DNA of 64,000 nucleotides from Neobacillus vireti (lineage in GTDB: Bacteria > Bacillota > Bacilli > Bacillales > Cytobacillaceae): the NCBI RefSeq assembly GCF_001026695.1, contig NZ_LDNB01000003.1:1-64000 (forward strand). The letters are read 5' to 3'. A program made the position numbers and the translations under genes. Under the pieces are notes generated by a model, which saw only the letters and a list, made by a program, of their open reading frames with translations, ran no database searches and was not told the DNA's origin. Below, one piece after another: positions 40,293 to 54,986 of this stretch (positions within the stretch are counted from its first letter, which is position 1; each line of letters begins with the position of its first letter).

Positions 40293-40577
40293 TTATGCTT
40301 CAAAGAATTCAATTTCTTTGCTATCAGCAGTTAATTTTACAATTGCTTTACGGCGTTTGTTTGTGTATCCGCCGAATTTACCCATACGCTTGAATTTCCC
40401 TTTATAGTTCATGATGTTAACCTTCTCAACATCAACACCAAAGATTACTTCAACAGCATCTTTAACTTGTGTTTTGTTAGCTCTAACATCTACTTCAAAC
40501 GTATATTTCTTTTCAGCCATTAGGTCAGTAGAACGCTCAGTAATAACGGGGCGCTTAATGATATCGCGTGCATCCAT
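40293..40577 (-). CDS. rplW: 50S ribosomal protein L23
   Basis: A 94-residue L23 ([20 protein letters not shown]) at the tunnel exit, the docking site of trigger factor and SRP. Overlaps the rplD stop by one base. Confidence 0.98.
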   Translation of the reverse strand: MDARDIIKRPVITERSTDLMAEKKYTFEVDVRANKTQVKDAVEVIFGVDVEKVNIMNYKGKFKRMGKFGGYTNKRRKAIVKLTADSKEIEFFEA

Positions 40578-41200
40578 TATGCAAGCACCTCCTCTACTTT
40601 TTCAACCGCTGCTTTAGTCATGATTAATTTATCATGATTGACAACGTCTAATACGTTGATTCCGTCAGCTGTTACAACTGTTACACCAGGAATGTTACGA
40701 GCAGATAATGCTACGTTTTCGTCTAGGTCAGCAGTAACGATAAGTGCCTTTTTCTCAACAGAAAGGCCACCTAATACTGTTTTGAATTCTTTTGTTTTTG
40801 GTGCATCGAATGCTAGGCTTTCAAGTACCAAAATGTTTTCTTCTAATACTTTAGAAGATAATGCAGATTTAATCGCTAAGCGACGAACCTTTTTCGGTAA
40901 TTTATAGCTGTAGCTGCGTGGTGTTGGACCGAATACAGTACCACCTCCGCGCCATTGTGGAGAACGAATTGACCCTTGACGTGCACGGCCAGTTCCTTTT
41001 TGACGCCATGGTTTACGACCACCGCCGCGTACTTCAGAACGAATTTTAGTTTTATGAGTTCCTTGACGTAATGAAGCACGTTGCATAACAATTGCATCGA
41101 ATAATACGTGTTGGTTAGGCTCAATCCCAAAAACAGATTCATTAAGCTCGATATCACCAACTTGTGATCCGCTTTGGTTTAATAATGCTACTTTCGGCAT
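40577..41200 (-). CDS. rplD: 50S ribosomal protein L4
   Basis: A 207-residue L4 with the tunnel loop ([20 protein letters not shown]). In proteobacteria L4 autoregulates the S10 operon; that mechanism is not expected in Bacillus. Confidence 0.98.
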   Translation of the reverse strand: MPKVALLNQSGSQVGDIELNESVFGIEPNQHVLFDAIVMQRASLRQGTHKTKIRSEVRGGGRKPWRQKGTGRARQGSIRSPQWRGGGTVFGPTPRSYSYKLPKKVRRLAIKSALSSKVLEENILVLESLAFDAPKTKEFKTVLGGLSVEKKALIVTADLDENVALSARNIPGVTVVTADGINVLDVVNHDKLIMTKAAVEKVEEVLA

Positions 41201-41229
41201 TCCTTTGTTCCTCCTTTCTTAAAAGGTAA

Positions 41230-41856
41230 TTATGCTTTTACCGCACCTTTAATTTTAAGTAATGCTTTTTTAGCTCCTGGAACGTTACCTTTGATTAAAA
41301 GTAAGTTACGCTCAGCATCAACCTTTACAATTTCAAGGTTTTGAACAGTAACTTGGTCTCCACCCATACGTCCTGGTAAAAGTTTACCTTTGAATACGCG
41401 GTTTGGAGCAACAGGTCCCATTGAACCAGGGCGACGATGATAACGTGAACCGTGAGCCATTGGGCCGCGGGATTGTCCGTGGCGTTTAATAACACCTTGG
41501 AATCCTTTACCCTTTGAGATTCCTGTTACATCTACGATATCGCCTGCAGCGAAAATATCAACTTTGACTTCTTGACCAACTTCATATGCTGCTAAGTCGT
41601 CTCCGCGGAATTCGCGAATGAAGCGCTTAGGAGCAGTATTTGCTTTCGCAACATGGCCCTTTTCTGGTTTGTTAGATAACTTTTCACGTTTGTCTTCAAA
41701 ACCAACTTGAACAGCAGTGTATCCATCGCTATCAACTGATTTCTTTTGAAGGACTACGTTTGGAGCTACCTCAACTACAGTTACAGGAATTAAGTTGCCG
41801 TTTTCTGCAAACACTTGAGTCATACCAATCTTTCTTCCTAAGATTCCTTTGGTCAT
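41230..41856 (-). CDS. rplC: 50S ribosomal protein L3
   Basis: A 208-residue L3 ([20 protein letters not shown]; central loop [20 protein letters not shown] near the peptidyl-transferase centre). Second gene of the S10 operon. Confidence 0.98.
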   Translation of the reverse strand: MTKGILGRKIGMTQVFAENGNLIPVTVVEVAPNVVLQKKSVDSDGYTAVQVGFEDKREKLSNKPEKGHVAKANTAPKRFIREFRGDDLAAYEVGQEVKVDIFAAGDIVDVTGISKGKGFQGVIKRHGQSRGPMAHGSRYHRRPGSMGPVAPNRVFKGKLLPGRMGGDQVTVQNLEIVKVDAERNLLLIKGNVPGAKKALLKIKGAVKA

Positions 41857-41895
41857 TTAAGTCACACCTCCTGAATAATTTGTCTTTTATTGTGA

Positions 41896-42225
<330 letters not shown>

Positions 42226-42338
42226 CTATTTTAAAAATAGACATTCTCAGTGAAAATTTCCCACACACTCGCCATGGCAAAGCGGCCGGGTGTGTCAGCA
42301 ACCTTTCACATCATCGCAGTCAAAGACCAACATTGTCT

Positions 42339-42367
42339 ATTATACATAAAACATAAAGCAAACGCAA
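42339..42367 (-). promoter_or_regulatory. S10 operon promoter P2
   Basis: Minus strand TTGCGT (42362-42367), 17-bp spacer, TATAAT (42339-42344). Confidence 0.75.
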
Positions 42368-42413
42368 CAATTATCACGATTTTTTTTAGGCTTCTTTGCT
42401 GAACACTTTTCCT

Positions 42414-42442
42414 ATTATATAGACTCGCTTTATTTTTTTCAA
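42414..42442 (-). promoter_or_regulatory. S10 operon promoter P1
   Basis: Minus strand TTGAAA (42437-42442), 17-bp spacer, TATAAT (42414-42419). Confidence 0.8.
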
Positions 42443-42540
42443 TAGCTTTTGGATATCTCCAATAATCTCCTAATTATGTATTAGTAGTTATGATGGAACA
42501 TTATATATAGAAGGAACTCAGTTTTTGTTTTTAAAAAACA

Positions 42541-42575
42541 AAAAAGCAGATGGATCGTCACCCATCTGCTTTTTC
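42541..42575 (-). terminator. terminator after tufA
   Basis: AAAAAGCAGATGG and CCATCTGCTTTTT arms with an 8-nt loop, followed by T-rich sequence; it separates the str and S10 operons. Confidence 0.93.
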
Positions 42576-42585
42576 TATATTGTGA

Positions 42586-43773
42586 TTACTCTTGGATAGT
42601 TGTGATTGAACCTGAACCTACTGTACGTCCGCCTTCACGAATAGAGAACTTAGTTCCTTCTTCGATAGCAACTGGAGCGATAAGTTCAACAGTCATTTCA
42701 ATGTGATCGCCAGGCATAACCATTTCTACGCCTTCTGGAAGATTACAAATACCAGTAATATCAGAAGTACGGAAATAGAATTGTGGACGATAGTTTGAGA
42801 AGAATGGAGTATGACGTCCACCTTCTTCTTTAGATAAAACGTAAACTTGTGCTTTGAACTTTGTGTGTGGAGTGATTGATTTCGGCTTAGCCAATACTTG
42901 GCCACGCTCGATTTCTTCACGTGCTACACCACGAAGAAGGGCACCGATGTTGTCACCAGCTTCTGCAAAATCAAGAAGCTTACGGAACATTTCTACACCT
43001 GTTACAGTAGTAGATTTTGGCTCTTCAGTGAAACCAACGATTTCAACTACGTCACCAACTTTAACTACACCACGCTCAACACGTCCTGTAGCAACTGTTC
43101 CACGACCAGTGATTGAGAATACATCCTCAACTGGCATCATGAATGGTTTGTCAGTGTCACGAGTTGGTGTTGGAATGAATTCGTCAACAGCAGCCATAAG
43201 TTCGATAACTTTTTCTTCCCATGCAGCTTCGCCTTCTAATGCTTTAAGAGCAGAACCTTTGATAACTGGAGTGTCATCGCCAGGGAAGTCGTATTCTGAT
43301 AATAGATCACGAATTTCCATTTCTACTAATTCAAGAAGTTCTTCGTCGTCAACCATGTCACACTTGTTCATGAATACAACAAGGTATGGAACACCTACTT
43401 GACGAGAAAGAAGGATGTGTTCACGAGTTTGTGGCATTGGGCCGTCAGTAGCAGACACTACTAGGATACCGCCGTCCATTTGTGCAGCACCAGTGATCAT
43501 ATTTTTAACATAGTCAGCGTGTCCTGGGCAGTCTACGTGTGCGTAGTGACGGTTATCAGTTTCGTACTCAACGTGTGAAGTGGAAATTGTGATTCCACGC
43601 TCTTTTTCTTCTGGAGCACCGTCGATTTGATCATATCCGCGTGCTTCTGCTTTACCAGATTTAGCAAGTACAGAAGTGATTGCAGCTGTTAAAGTTGTTT
43701 TACCATGGTCAACGTGTCCAATTGTACCAATGTTAACGTGTGGCTTAGAACGGTCGAATTTAGCTTTTCCCAT
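42586..43773 (-). CDS. tufA: elongation factor Tu
   Basis: A 395-residue EF-Tu with P-loop GHVDHGKT, switch/G motifs DCPGHADY and NKCD, and the C-terminal [15 protein letters not shown]. It delivers aminoacyl-tRNA to the ribosome. Last gene of the str operon, with a strong terminator behind it. Codon use is strongly biased, as for highly expressed genes. Confidence 0.99.
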   Translation of the reverse strand: MGKAKFDRSKPHVNIGTIGHVDHGKTTLTAAITSVLAKSGKAEARGYDQIDGAPEEKERGITISTSHVEYETDNRHYAHVDCPGHADYVKNMITGAAQMDGGILVVSATDGPMPQTREHILLSRQVGVPYLVVFMNKCDMVDDEELLELVEMEIRDLLSEYDFPGDDTPVIKGSALKALEGEAAWEEKVIELMAAVDEFIPTPTRDTDKPFMMPVEDVFSITGRGTVATGRVERGVVKVGDVVEIVGFTEEPKSTTVTGVEMFRKLLDFAEAGDNIGALLRGVAREEIERGQVLAKPKSITPHTKFKAQVYVLSKEEGGRHTPFFSNYRPQFYFRTSDITGICNLPEGVEMVMPGDHIEMTVELIAPVAIEEGTKFSIREGGRTVGSGSITTIQE

Positions 43774-43898
43774 TAGAAAATCCTCCTCTTAATATAAAAG
43801 TTAAGTATATTTTTTATGGAAGCTGCAGATGGTTGTCCCAACTTATCAGCTCCCATGCTTACAATAGTAGTTATACTTTAAAGAAAGGTGAAAATCAA

Positions 43899-45980
43899 TT
43901 ACTCACCTTTATTTTTTTTGATGATTTCTTCAGAAATTGATTTTGGTACTTCTTCATAGTGATCAAAGTGCATAGAGAATACTCCACGACCTTGTGTACT
44001 TGAACGAAGTGCAGTTGCATAACCAAACATTTCTGAAAGTGGAACCATTGCACGAACAACTTGTGCGTTACCACGAGCGTCCATACCTTCAACACGGCCA
44101 CGGCGAGCAGTGATTTGTCCCATGATATCCCCTAAATATTCTTCAGGAATTGTAACCTCAACCCTCATCATCGGTTCAAGAATTACAGGATTACACTTAG
44201 AAGCAGCATTCTTAAGTGCCATTGAAGCGGCAATCTTAAATGCCATTTCTGAGGAGTCAACATCATGGTATGATCCATCGAACAATCTTGCTTTAATATC
44301 AACTAATGGATATCCAGCAAGAACACCACGATCAAGAGCATCTTCAAGTCCAGCTTGAACAGCAGGGATGTATTCACGAGGAACGACACCACCAACAATA
44401 CCGTTAACAAACTCGAAGCCTTTACCTTCATCATTCGGTCCGAATTCAATCCAAACGTGTCCGTATTGTCCACGACCACCAGATTGACGTGCGAATTTAC
44501 CTTCAACTTGTGCAGAACCGCGGAAAGTTTCACGATAGGCAACTTGTGGTGCACCTACGTTAGCCTCAACCTTAAATTCACGACGCATACGGTCAACTAA
44601 AATATCAAGGTGAAGCTCTCCCATACCGGCAATGATAACCTGTCCAGTTTCCTGGTCAGTGTGTGCACGGAATGTTGGGTCTTCTTCTTGAAGTTTTTGC
44701 AGCGCTGTAGTCATCTTGTCTTGGTCTGCTTTAGATTTTGGTTCTACTGAAAGTTGAATTACTGGCTCAGGGAATTGCATAGACTCAAGGATTACAAGGT
44801 TTTTGTCATCACATAGAGTATCACCAGTAGTTGTATCTTTCAGACCTACAGCTGCAGCAATGTCACCGGCATAAACCTTTGAGATTTCTTGACGGCTGTT
44901 TGCGTGCATTTGCAGGATACGTCCAACGCGCTCGCGCTTTCCTTTAGTAGAGTTCTGAACATATGAGCCAGACTCTAACATTCCGGAATAAACACGGAAG
45001 AACGTTAATTTCCCAACATAAGGGTCAGTCATAACTTTAAATGCAAGAGCTGAGAATGGCTCTTCATCGCTAGAATGACGTTCTATGACTACTTCTTCTT
45101 CATCAGGTGCATGACCTTTGATTGCAGGTACGTCTAATGGAGATGGAAGGTAATCGATAACAGCATCCAACATTAGCTGAACACCTTTGTTTTTGAATGC
45201 TGAACCACAGATTACAGGATAGAATTCAACATTAACGGTACCTTTACGAATGCCAGCTTTTAGCTCTTCTTTAGTGATTTCTTCACCACCAAGGTATTTC
45301 TCCATTAACTCTTCATCAAGTTCTGCTACAGCTTCGACTAATTTCTCACGATATTCTTCAGCGAGTTCGCGGTGTTCTTCCGGAATCTCACCAACTTCAA
45401 TATCAGTACCTAAGTCGTTACCATAAAATACAGCATTCATTTCCACAAGGTCAATGATTCCTGAGAATTGGTCTTCAGCACCAATTGGTAACTGAATCGG
45501 ATGTGCATTCGCTTGAAGACGGTCATGGATTGTTCCTACAGAATATAAGAAGTCTGCTCCGATTTTGTCCATCTTATTAACGAATACTACACGTGGTACA
45601 CCGTAAGTTGTCGCTTGGCGCCAAACTGTTTCAGTTTGTGGCTCAACACCTGATTGTGCATCAAGGACAGCAACCGCACCATCAAGCACACGCAATGAAC
45701 GCTCTACTTCAACTGTGAAGTCTACGTGTCCTGGTGTGTCGATGATATTTACACGGTGACCTTTCCATTGTGCAGTTGTTGCTGCGGAAGTGATTGTGAT
45801 TCCACGTTCTTGTTCCTGCTCCATCCAGTCCATCTGAGAAGCGCCTTCGTGTGTTTCACCGATTTTATGAATCTTACCAGTGTAATAAAGAACACGCTCA
45901 GTGGTCGTCGTTTTACCAGCATCAATGTGAGCCATGATACCGATATTACGAGTGTTTGCTAAGGAGAACTCTCTTGCCAT
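43899..45980 (-). CDS. fusA: elongation factor G
   Basis: A 693-residue EF-G ([20 protein letters not shown]; GTPase motifs [21 protein letters not shown]). It drives translocation and, with RRF, ribosome recycling. The fusidic-acid region shows no obvious change. str operon member. Confidence 0.99.
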   Translation of the reverse strand: MAREFSLANTRNIGIMAHIDAGKTTTTERVLYYTGKIHKIGETHEGASQMDWMEQEQERGITITSAATTAQWKGHRVNIIDTPGHVDFTVEVERSLRVLDGAVAVLDAQSGVEPQTETVWRQATTYGVPRVVFVNKMDKIGADFLYSVGTIHDRLQANAHPIQLPIGAEDQFSGIIDLVEMNAVFYGNDLGTDIEVGEIPEEHRELAEEYREKLVEAVAELDEELMEKYLGGEEITKEELKAGIRKGTVNVEFYPVICGSAFKNKGVQLMLDAVIDYLPSPLDVPAIKGHAPDEEEVVIERHSSDEEPFSALAFKVMTDPYVGKLTFFRVYSGMLESGSYVQNSTKGKRERVGRILQMHANSRQEISKVYAGDIAAAVGLKDTTTGDTLCDDKNLVILESMQFPEPVIQLSVEPKSKADQDKMTTALQKLQEEDPTFRAHTDQETGQVIIAGMGELHLDILVDRMRREFKVEANVGAPQVAYRETFRGSAQVEGKFARQSGGRGQYGHVWIEFGPNDEGKGFEFVNGIVGGVVPREYIPAVQAGLEDALDRGVLAGYPLVDIKARLFDGSYHDVDSSEMAFKIAASMALKNAASKCNPVILEPMMRVEVTIPEEYLGDIMGQITARRGRVEGMDARGNAQVVRAMVPLSEMFGYATALRSSTQGRGVFSMHFDHYEEVPKSISEEIIKKNKGE

Positions 45981-46021
45981 TGGGTCTTTCTCCTTCCTAG
46001 TTTAAAAGTTATAAGGTTAAA

Positions 46022-46522
<501 letters not shown>

Positions 46523-46531
46523 TTAAAGTGA

Positions 46532-47002
<471 letters not shown>

Positions 47003-47058
47003 TCATTTTTTGGCAAAAACAAAGTTTTTGCAGACTTCTCTATCTACAAAAACAGTTT

Positions 47059-47307
47059 TTAACGGATAATTGCAACTGCTGCAGCACCCACTTCAATCCC
47101 ACATGCTTTCCCAAGTTTTTTCTTGGAGTCTACATAGAGGACGGGAACATCCGATCCAAGAGCTTCACCGATAATCTTCGCTGTCACGCTAGTGTCAGCG
47201 TCATTAGCAACTACCATCTCTTTTACAAGTCCCTCTTTAAGTGCCTTCACTGTTTGTTTTGTTCCTATAACGATTCTTTGTGCCTGTAATACTTTTTCAT
47301 AAGACAT
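47059..47307 (-). CDS. ybxF: L7Ae-family ribosomal protein YbxF
   Basis: An 82-residue L7Ae/L30e-fold protein that binds kink-turn RNA and associates with ribosomes in Bacillus ([38 protein letters not shown]). I take ATG 47307, with GGAGG about 10 nt upstream; the frame extends 21 residues further without a site. First gene of the str operon, right after its promoter. Confidence 0.93.
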   Translation of the reverse strand: MSYEKVLQAQRIVIGTKQTVKALKEGLVKEMVVANDADTSVTAKIIGEALGSDVPVLYVDSKKKLGKACGIEVGAAAVAIIR

Positions 47308-47352
47308 AAAGCATATCCTCCAAAGTATCAGGTGAATAGGAGCACCTTTGAT

Positions 47353-47381
47353 ATAGTAACATCTTCGCAAATGGATGTCAA
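47353..47381 (-). promoter_or_regulatory. str operon promoter
   Basis: Minus strand TTGACA (47376-47381), 17-bp spacer, TACTAT (47353-47358), about 45 bp before ybxF. Confidence 0.8.
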
Positions 47382-47439
47382 CACGTGTTTTACTTTTTTA
47401 TACAAAGAAATCATCAATACCAATAGACTTCCTTAAAAT

Positions 47440-47469
47440 ACGGTACCTGCTTTTAATCGCAGGTACCGT
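47440..47469 (-). terminator. terminator after rpoC
   Basis: ACGGTACCTGC and GCAGGTACCGT arms with an 8-nt loop, followed on the minus strand by ATTTTAAGG, a modest U-run. Read-through into the str operon is possible. Confidence 0.7.
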
Positions 47470-47478
47470 GAGCTTTAA

Positions 47479-50400
47479 TTAGTCAATTGTCACTGTTTCT
47501 TCGGAAGTTGTATCTCTTAGTACCGGCTCAGCTTTACGGTAACGCTGCATGCCAGTTCCAGCTGGAACAAGTTTCCCGATGATAACATTCTCTTTTAAGC
47601 CGAGTAGTTCATCGCGCTTGCCTTTAATAGCTGCATCAGTAAGAACTCTTGTTGTTTCTTGGAACGATGCGGCAGACAAGAATGAATCTGTTTCAAGGGA
47701 AGCTTTCGTGATTCCAAGTAAGACTGGACGTCCTGTCGCTGGTAATTTCCCGCTTAAGAGTGCTTTTTCATTCGCATCCCTAAACTGATGAATATCAAGA
47801 AGGGTGCCTGGAAGAACATCCGTTTCTCCCGCATCACTCACACGAACTTTACGGAGCATTTGACGAACCATAACTTCCACGTGCTTATCGCCAATTTCAA
47901 CCCCTTGCATGCGGTAAACCTTTTGTACTTCACGCAATAGGTATTCTTGAACCGACCTAACGTCTTTCACTTTGATCAGTTCTTTCGGATCTATTGAACC
48001 TTCCGTTAACTCTTGGCCGCGTTCAATCGGATCATTGACTGCTACCTTTAAGCGCGCTGTATATGGCGCATGATAAGTGCGTGATTCGACCTCACCTTGA
48101 ACAACGATTTCATGCTGACGATCACGCCCCTCATTTATGCCAACGACTATCCCATCAATTTCTGAAATAACCGCTTGACCTTTCGGGTTACGTGCTTCAA
48201 AAATTTCTTGGATACGCGGTAAACCTTGGGTAATATCGTCTCCTGCTACACCACCAGTATGGAAAGTACGCATTGTTAACTGTGTACCTGGCTCACCGAT
48301 GGATTGAGCAGCAATAATACCAACTGCTTCACCAACCTCCACCTCTTGACCAGTTGCCAAGTTACGGCCATAACACTTTTTACATACACCATGACGGGTA
48401 TTACATGTAAATGCAGATCGGATTTTAACCTCTTCTACACCCGCACCAACAATGATTTCAGCTAAATCTTCAGTAATCAAGCCGTTTTCCGGAACAAGGA
48501 CTTCTTTTGTCTCAGGATGCTTGATAGCATTTCTTGCATATCGGCCAATTAGACGTTCGTCCAATCCTTCGATTATTTCAGTACCGTCTTTTAAGGCACT
48601 AATTAAGAAGCCACGATCAGTTCCGCAATCATCTTCACGCACAATGACATCTTGAGCAACATCTACAAGACGGCGTGTTAAGTATCCAGAGTCAGCCGTT
48701 TTAAGGGCTGTATCAGCAAGACCTTTACGCGCACCGTGTGTAGAGATAAAGTACTCTAATACCGTTAATCCTTCACGGAAACTTGATTTAATCGGTAACT
48801 CAATGATTCGTCCAGCCGGGTTGGCCATCAGACCACGCATACCAGCAAGCTGTGTAAAGTTGGAAGCATTACCACGGGCGCCGGAATCACTCATCATAAA
48901 GATCGGATTCGTTTTATTCAAGGACTTCATCAGCTTGCCTTGAATAACATCTTTTGCTTGGCTCCAGATAGCGATAACACGATCATACCGTTCGTCTTCA
49001 GTAATTAGACCACGTCTGAATTGCTTAGTCACATTATCAACTTTTGCTTGGGCATCATGGAGAATTTGTTCCTTTTCACCAAGAACGACAATATCTGCTA
49101 CCCCTACGGTAATACCAGCTTTTGTCGAATGTTTGAATCCTAAATCCTTCATGCGGTCAAGCATTTTTGACGTTTCAGTAATTTTGAAACGCTTGAATAC
49201 TTCTGCAATGATATTTCCAAGGATTTTCTTTTTGAATGGATCAACCAAAGGCATTTGAATAATTTTCGCCCTAATGTCTTCCCCTTTTTCAACAAAATAC
49301 TTCTGAGGTGTTTCAACCTCTAGATTATTTCTTGTTGGTTCATTGATATACGGGAATGACTTCGGCAGAATTTCATTAAAAATAAGCTTACCAACCGTAG
49401 TAATTAACAGCTTATTGTTTTGTTCTTCTGTAAATGTTTCATTTCCCAATGAGCCAGCATGAACAGCTACTCGAGTATGGAAGTGAACATAACCATTTTG
49501 ATATGCAAGGATTGCCTCGCTTGTATCTTTAAAAATCATACCCTCACCAATTGCGCCTTCACGCTCTAAGGTTAAGTAATAGTTACCTAATACCATGTCC
49601 TGTGAAGGAGTAACAACAGGTTTACCATCTTTAGGGTTCAAGATGTTTTGCGCAGCCAGCATTAACAGGCGTGCTTCCGCTTGCGCTTCAGATGATAGCG
49701 GTACGTGAACAGCCATTTGGTCACCATCGAAGTCCGCATTATATGCAGTACATACAAGTGGATGAAGACGGATTGCCCGTCCTTCAACAAGGGTTGGCTC
49801 AAATGCCTGGATTCCTAATCTATGCAATGTTGGGGCACGGTTTAATAGAACCGGATGCTCTCTGATGACATCTTCGAGTACATCCCAAACATCTGGTGAA
49901 ACTCGTTCAATTTTACGTTTTGCTGATTTGATGTTGTGCGCTAAGCCTTTCTCAACAAGCTCCTTCATCACAAATGGCTTAAACAGTTCAAGCGCCATTT
50001 CTTTTGGAAGACCACATTGATACATTTTCAAGTTAGGTCCAACAACAATAACGGAACGACCTGAATAGTCAACCCGTTTTCCAAGCAAGTTTTGACGGAA
50101 ACGTCCTTGCTTTCCTTTTAGCATATGGGAAAGTGACTTTAATGGACGGTTACCAGGACCTGTGACAGGGCGGCCGCGGCGGCCATTATCAATCAATGCA
50201 TCAACAGCCTCTTGAAGCATCCGCTTTTCGTTTTGAACGATAATGCTCGGTGCACCAAGATCTAATAAACGCTTTAAACGGTTGTTACGGTTAATAACAC
50301 GGCGATAAAGGTCGTTTAAGTCAGAAGTCGCGAATCTTCCGCCATCCAATTGAACCATTGGACGAAGTTCTGGCGGAATGACTGGAAGTACATCAAGAAC

Positions 50401-51078
50401 CATCCAATCTGGCTCATTTCCTGATCCACGGAACGCTTCTAGAACTTCAAGACGTTTAATTGCACGTGTACGACGCTGACCTTGAGCGGTTTTTAATTCT
50501 TCTTTTAAAAAGTCAACTTCTTTGTTTAAATCGATATCAGCAAGAAGCTTTTTAATCGCTTCAGCGCCCATGGCTGCTTGGAACTTGTTTCCGTACTTGT
50601 CACGATACGCGCGATATTCTTTTTCAGATAGAAGTTGCTTCTTATCAAGGGCGGTATCACCGGATTCTGTCACTACATAAGAAGCGAAGTAAATGATTTC
50701 CTCCAATGCCCGTGGTGACATGTCTAATACTAGTCCCATTCGGCTTGGAATTCCTTTGAAATACCAAATATGTGAAACAGGTGCAGCAAGCTCAATATGA
50801 CCCATTCGTTCACGACGAACCTTTGCACGGGTTACTTCCACTCCACAGCGGTCACAAACGACGCCTTTATAGCGGACACGCTTGTATTTGCCACAATGAC
50901 ATTCCCAGTCCTTTGTTGGGCCGAATATTCTTTCGCAGAATAGACCGTCCTTTTCAGGCTTTAAAGTACGATAGTTAATGGTTTCTGGCTTTTTAACCTC
51001 TCCGAATGACCACGAGCGGATCTTATCCGGTGAAGCAAGACCAATTTTCATATACTCAAAATTATTAACGTCCAGCAA
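47479..51078 (-). CDS. rpoC: RNA polymerase beta' subunit
   Basis: A 1199-residue beta' subunit with the zinc site ([20 protein letters not shown]), the catalytic Mg motif [12 protein letters not shown] and the bridge/trigger-helix region ([18 protein letters not shown]). Starts at TTG with GGAGG 8 nt upstream, as in B. subtilis. Follows rpoB by about 90 bp. Confidence 0.99.
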   Translation of the reverse strand: MLDVNNFEYMKIGLASPDKIRSWSFGEVKKPETINYRTLKPEKDGLFCERIFGPTKDWECHCGKYKRVRYKGVVCDRCGVEVTRAKVRRERMGHIELAAPVSHIWYFKGIPSRMGLVLDMSPRALEEIIYFASYVVTESGDTALDKKQLLSEKEYRAYRDKYGNKFQAAMGAEAIKKLLADIDLNKEVDFLKEELKTAQGQRRTRAIKRLEVLEAFRGSGNEPDWMVLDVLPVIPPELRPMVQLDGGRFATSDLNDLYRRVINRNNRLKRLLDLGAPSIIVQNEKRMLQEAVDALIDNGRRGRPVTGPGNRPLKSLSHMLKGKQGRFRQNLLGKRVDYSGRSVIVVGPNLKMYQCGLPKEMALELFKPFVMKELVEKGLAHNIKSAKRKIERVSPDVWDVLEDVIREHPVLLNRAPTLHRLGIQAFEPTLVEGRAIRLHPLVCTAYNADFDGDQMAVHVPLSSEAQAEARLLMLAAQNILNPKDGKPVVTPSQDMVLGNYYLTLEREGAIGEGMIFKDTSEAILAYQNGYVHFHTRVAVHAGSLGNETFTEEQNNKLLITTVGKLIFNEILPKSFPYINEPTRNNLEVETPQKYFVEKGEDIRAKIIQMPLVDPFKKKILGNIIAEVFKRFKITETSKMLDRMKDLGFKHSTKAGITVGVADIVVLGEKEQILHDAQAKVDNVTKQFRRGLITEDERYDRVIAIWSQAKDVIQGKLMKSLNKTNPIFMMSDSGARGNASNFTQLAGMRGLMANPAGRIIELPIKSSFREGLTVLEYFISTHGARKGLADTALKTADSGYLTRRLVDVAQDVIVREDDCGTDRGFLISALKDGTEIIEGLDERLIGRYARNAIKHPETKEVLVPENGLITEDLAEIIVGAGVEEVKIRSAFTCNTRHGVCKKCYGRNLATGQEVEVGEAVGIIAAQSIGEPGTQLTMRTFHTGGVAGDDITQGLPRIQEIFEARNPKGQAVISEIDGIVVGINEGRDRQHEIVVQGEVESRTYHAPYTARLKVAVNDPIERGQELTEGSIDPKELIKVKDVRSVQEYLLREVQKVYRMQGVEIGDKHVEVMVRQMLRKVRVSDAGETDVLPGTLLDIHQFRDANEKALLSGKLPATGRPVLLGITKASLETDSFLSAASFQETTRVLTDAAIKGKRDELLGLKENVIIGKLVPAGTGMQRYRKAEPVLRDTTSEETVTID

Positions 51079-51169
51079 GGGGCCTACCTCCCTTTCGATC
51101 TCCAGGTTTTTCCCTTATTGCGAAGTAAAGCTGAAGCGCACGGATGTGCGCTGCAGCTAGAATAAATAA

Positions 51170-54100
51170 TTACTCTTTTGAACCGACTTTTTCTGATTCT
51201 AAGTTTTGCACTTCAGGTGCAATGTTTAACGTGTCGACTTGCTGTAAGTCATCATCATCTTCCGTATCACGCATTTCAATTTCTTGTTCGTCACCGGAAA
51301 GAATTTTCACATCCATACCAAGACTTTGAAGTTCTTTAATTAATACCTTGAATGATTCTGGAACGCCTGGTTCCGGAACATTCTCACCTTTGACAATTGC
51401 TTCATATGTTTTCACACGGCCAACAACGTCATCTGATTTAACGGTAAGAATTTCTTGAAGTGTGTATGCTGCACCGTATGCTTCAAGTGCCCAAACCTCC
51501 ATCTCGCCGAATCGCTGTCCACCAAATTGCGCTTTACCGCCAAGTGGCTGCTGCGTTACAAGTGAGTATGGTCCAGTTGAACGGGCATGGAGCTTATCAT
51601 CAACCATGTGTGCCAGTTTAATCATATACATGACACCAACAGAGACACGGTTATCAAATGGTTCACCGGAACGGCCATCATATAGAACCGTTTTTGCATC
51701 ACGGGACATCCCCGCTTCTTCAATCGTTCCCCACACATCGTCCTCAGTAGCACCGTCAAATACCGGTGATGCCACGTGAATTCCAAGGTAACGGGCTGCC
51801 ATCCCAAGATGAAGCTCTAACACCTGACCAATATTCATCCGTGATGGTACCCCTAAAGGATTTAGCATGATATCAACAGGCGTGCCATCTGGTAAATACG
51901 GCATATCTTCTTCAGGTAAAATCCGAGAGATAACCCCTTTATTACCGTGTCGGCCGGCCATTTTATCGCCTTCATGTATCTTACGTTTCTGAACAATATA
52001 TACGCGGACAAGTTGATTTACTCCTGGTGGGAGTTCATCACCATCTTCGCGATTAAATACTTTAACGTCGTGGACAATTCCGCCGCCGCCATGTGGAACT
52101 CGGAGTGAAGTATCGCGAACTTCACGAGCTTTTTCTCCAAAAATGGCATGGAGCAGACGTTCTTCTGCCGTTAATTCAGTAACTCCTTTTGGTGTCACTT
52201 TACCTACAAGCAGGTCACCGTCTTTTACTTCGGCACCAGTGCGAATTATTCCGCGCTCATCCAGATTACGGAGCGCATCTTCACCCACGTTTGGAATATC
52301 ACGGGTAATTTCTTCTGGTCCAAGCTTTGTATCACGAGATTCAGATTCGTATTCTTCAATATGAATCGATGTATACACATCATCTTTTACTAGGCGTTCA
52401 CTCATGATAATCGCATCTTCATAGTTATAGCCATCCCATGTCATAAACGCAACAAGTACGTTACGCCCAAGTGCTAGTTCACCTAACTCCATTGAAGGAC
52501 CATCGGCAAGGATTTCACCTTTTTTCACACGGTTACCGACAGCAACGATTGGACGTTGGTTATAGCAAGTACCTTGGTTGGAGCGGATAAATTTCAAGAG
52601 TCGATATTTTTTAAGATCACCTTTTACTTCTTGACCATCTACTTCTTTAATTTCACGCACCCAAACTTCACGTGCTTCAACATGTTCAACAATACCCTCA
52701 TGTTTACAAATCACTGCTGCACCTGAGTCTTTTCCTGATACATATTCCATCCCAGTACCTACTCTTGGTGCTTCCGGCTGCATTAGCGGTACAGCCTGCC
52801 GCTGCATGTTTGCACCCATTAAAGCACGGTTTGAGTCATCGTTTTCAAGGAATGGGATACACGCAGTTGCCGCAGAAACAACCTGTTTAGGCGATACATC
52901 CATATAATCAATGCGATCGCGATTTACAACCGTGTTTTCACCACGGAAACGAGCAACAACATCGTTATCTAGGAATGAACCATCGTCATCAAGACGTGAA
53001 TTTGCCTGTGCTACTACATAATTATCCTCTTCATCCGCAGTTAAGTAATCGATTCGGCTCGTTACCTTTCCAGTGTCAGGATCAACACGACGGTAAGGTG
53101 TTTCAATAAATCCAAAGCGATTTACTTTCGCATACGAAGATAATGAGTTGATTAATCCAATGTTCGGGCCCTCTGGTGTTTCAATCGGACACATCCGCCC
53201 ATAGTGGGAGTAGTGTACGTCACGGACCTCAAATCCGGCGCGTTCACGGGTTAAACCACCAGGCCCAAGGGCTGATAGTCGACGCTTGTGCGTTAATTCA
53301 GCAAGCGGGTTTGTTTGATCCATGAACTGTGATAACTGCGAGCTTCCAAAAAACTCTTTTATCGAAGCAATAACTGGACGAATATTAATTAATTGCTGTG
53401 GTGTGATTGTTGCAGTATCTTGGATGGACATTCTTTCACGAACCACACGCTCCATCCGAGACAAACCAATACGGAACTGATTTTGCAGTAATTCCCCAAC
53501 AGAACGAAGACGTCTGTTTCCTAAATGATCGATATCATCCGTGTCGCCTACTCCATGTAATAAATTGAAGAAATAGCTAATTGATGAGATGATATCTGCA
53601 GGGGTAATATTTTTAATTGGTTCAGCCACATAGGCATTACCCAGTACATTAATGACCTTTTCATTCTCATCACCAGGCGCATAAATTTTGATGCCCTGAA
53701 GAATGATTTCATCTTCCACAACGCCGCCAACAGGACTGAAGCCTCTGAAATTAATATTCTTTTCAAGTGCCGGAATAATTCTATCAAGATTTCTTCTGTC
53801 AAGAACAGTTCCTTTTTCAGCAATAATTTCCCCTGTTTCCGGATCGGCGAGTGATTCTGCTAAACGTTGATTGAAAAGGCGATTTTTAATATGAAGCTTT
53901 TTATTGATTTTATAACGCCCTACATTAGCAAGATCATAGCGCTTTGGATCAAAGAAGCGAGATACCAATAAACTCTTTGCATTATCAACGGTTGGCGGTT
54001 CACCTGGACGCAGACGCTCATAGATTTCTAAAAGCGCTTTGTCGACACCTTCCGTGTTGTCTTTCTCTAACGTATTGCGAATATATTCGTTATCTCCAAT

Positions 54101-54730
54101 CAATTCGATAATTTCTTGATCGGAGCCGAAGCCTAGTGCACGCAAAAGAACCGTAACGGGCAGTTTCCGAGTACGATCTATTCTCACATATACGACATCT
54201 TTGGCATCTGTTTCATACTCCAGCCAAGCGCCGCGGTTCGGAATTACAGTAGCTGTAAATCCTTTCTTTCCATTCTTATCAAATTTTCCATTATAATACA
54301 CACTCGGTGAACGGACTAATTGTGAAACAATAACGCGTTCTGCCCCATTAATGACAAACGTGCCAGTTTCCGTCATAAGTGGAAAATCACCCATGAAGAC
54401 ATCTTGGTCTTTTACTTCACCAGTTTCTTTGTTTACAAGACGTACTTTCACACGCAATGGAGCAGAATATGTAACGTCCCGTTCTTTTGATTCTTCAACT
54501 GAATACTTTGGATCGCCAAGGCTGTAATCAATAAATTCCAGTGATAGGTTACCAGTAAAGTCTTCAATTGGTGAAATATCCTGAAACATTTCACGCAATC
54601 CCTCATCCAGAAACCATTGATATGAAGAGGTTTGGATTTCAATGAGATTTGGTAATTCTAATACTTCACTGATTCGTGCGTAACTTCTTCGTTGGCGGTG
54701 TCGTCCATACTGAACTAGTTGACCTGTCAA
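51170..54730 (-). CDS. rpoB: RNA polymerase beta subunit
   Basis: A 1186-residue beta subunit. The rifampicin pocket ([20 protein letters not shown], then [10 protein letters not shown]) has the wild-type Gln, Asp, His and Ser, so rifampicin sensitivity is expected. I take the TTG at 54730 ([10 protein letters not shown] follows, the B. subtilis start) since GAGGGG lies 8 nt upstream. A GTG three codons earlier is in frame but overlaps the site. Confidence 0.98.
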   Translation of the reverse strand: MTGQLVQYGRHRQRRSYARISEVLELPNLIEIQTSSYQWFLDEGLREMFQDISPIEDFTGNLSLEFIDYSLGDPKYSVEESKERDVTYSAPLRVKVRLVNKETGEVKDQDVFMGDFPLMTETGTFVINGAERVIVSQLVRSPSVYYNGKFDKNGKKGFTATVIPNRGAWLEYETDAKDVVYVRIDRTRKLPVTVLLRALGFGSDQEIIELIGDNEYIRNTLEKDNTEGVDKALLEIYERLRPGEPPTVDNAKSLLVSRFFDPKRYDLANVGRYKINKKLHIKNRLFNQRLAESLADPETGEIIAEKGTVLDRRNLDRIIPALEKNINFRGFSPVGGVVEDEIILQGIKIYAPGDENEKVINVLGNAYVAEPIKNITPADIISSISYFFNLLHGVGDTDDIDHLGNRRLRSVGELLQNQFRIGLSRMERVVRERMSIQDTATITPQQLINIRPVIASIKEFFGSSQLSQFMDQTNPLAELTHKRRLSALGPGGLTRERAGFEVRDVHYSHYGRMCPIETPEGPNIGLINSLSSYAKVNRFGFIETPYRRVDPDTGKVTSRIDYLTADEEDNYVVAQANSRLDDDGSFLDNDVVARFRGENTVVNRDRIDYMDVSPKQVVSAATACIPFLENDDSNRALMGANMQRQAVPLMQPEAPRVGTGMEYVSGKDSGAAVICKHEGIVEHVEAREVWVREIKEVDGQEVKGDLKKYRLLKFIRSNQGTCYNQRPIVAVGNRVKKGEILADGPSMELGELALGRNVLVAFMTWDGYNYEDAIIMSERLVKDDVYTSIHIEEYESESRDTKLGPEEITRDIPNVGEDALRNLDERGIIRTGAEVKDGDLLVGKVTPKGVTELTAEERLLHAIFGEKAREVRDTSLRVPHGGGGIVHDVKVFNREDGDELPPGVNQLVRVYIVQKRKIHEGDKMAGRHGNKGVISRILPEEDMPYLPDGTPVDIMLNPLGVPSRMNIGQVLELHLGMAARYLGIHVASPVFDGATEDDVWGTIEEAGMSRDAKTVLYDGRSGEPFDNRVSVGVMYMIKLAHMVDDKLHARSTGPYSLVTQQPLGGKAQFGGQRFGEMEVWALEAYGAAYTLQEILTVKSDDVVGRVKTYEAIVKGENVPEPGVPESFKVLIKELQSLGMDVKILSGDEQEIEMRDTEDDDDLQQVDTLNIAPEVQNLESEKVGSKE

Positions 54731-54775
54731 CTGATTCACCCCTCAAATCAAGCGTTATTTATTAAATCTATTTAC

Positions 54776-54843
54776 GTCTGCCAGGAGGAAATTTACATCT
54801 TCCCAGCAGACAAAAAGAAAAAGGGTTTTTTAACCAAAAAACC
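54776..54843 (-). promoter_or_regulatory. rpoB leader with two hairpins
   Basis: In transcript order there is GGTTTTTT-AACC-type hairpin (54824-54843) followed by CTTTTTCTTTTT, an attenuator-like arrangement. A second, stronger stem follows (GTCTGC / GCAGAC outer arms, GGAA / TTCC inner arms, 54776-54811). The leader is about 220 nt. Confidence 0.5.
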
Positions 54844-54957
54844 ACATTTTCACATTTTGGCTATTATTTTGTCATCTTTTCCTTCTTACTCCGTTTTTAT
54901 ACTAAAAAATAAGTATTTTTAGGAATAAATCGGAAATTATTATGATGGCATTTTATA

Positions 54958-54986
54958 ATGCTACCACAACGGATATTTAGAGTCAA
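54958..54986 (-). promoter_or_regulatory. rpoB promoter
   Basis: Minus strand TTGACT (54981-54986), 17-bp spacer ending TGG, then TAGCAT (54958-54963): an extended -10 promoter that abuts the ybxB stop codon. Confidence 0.6.
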
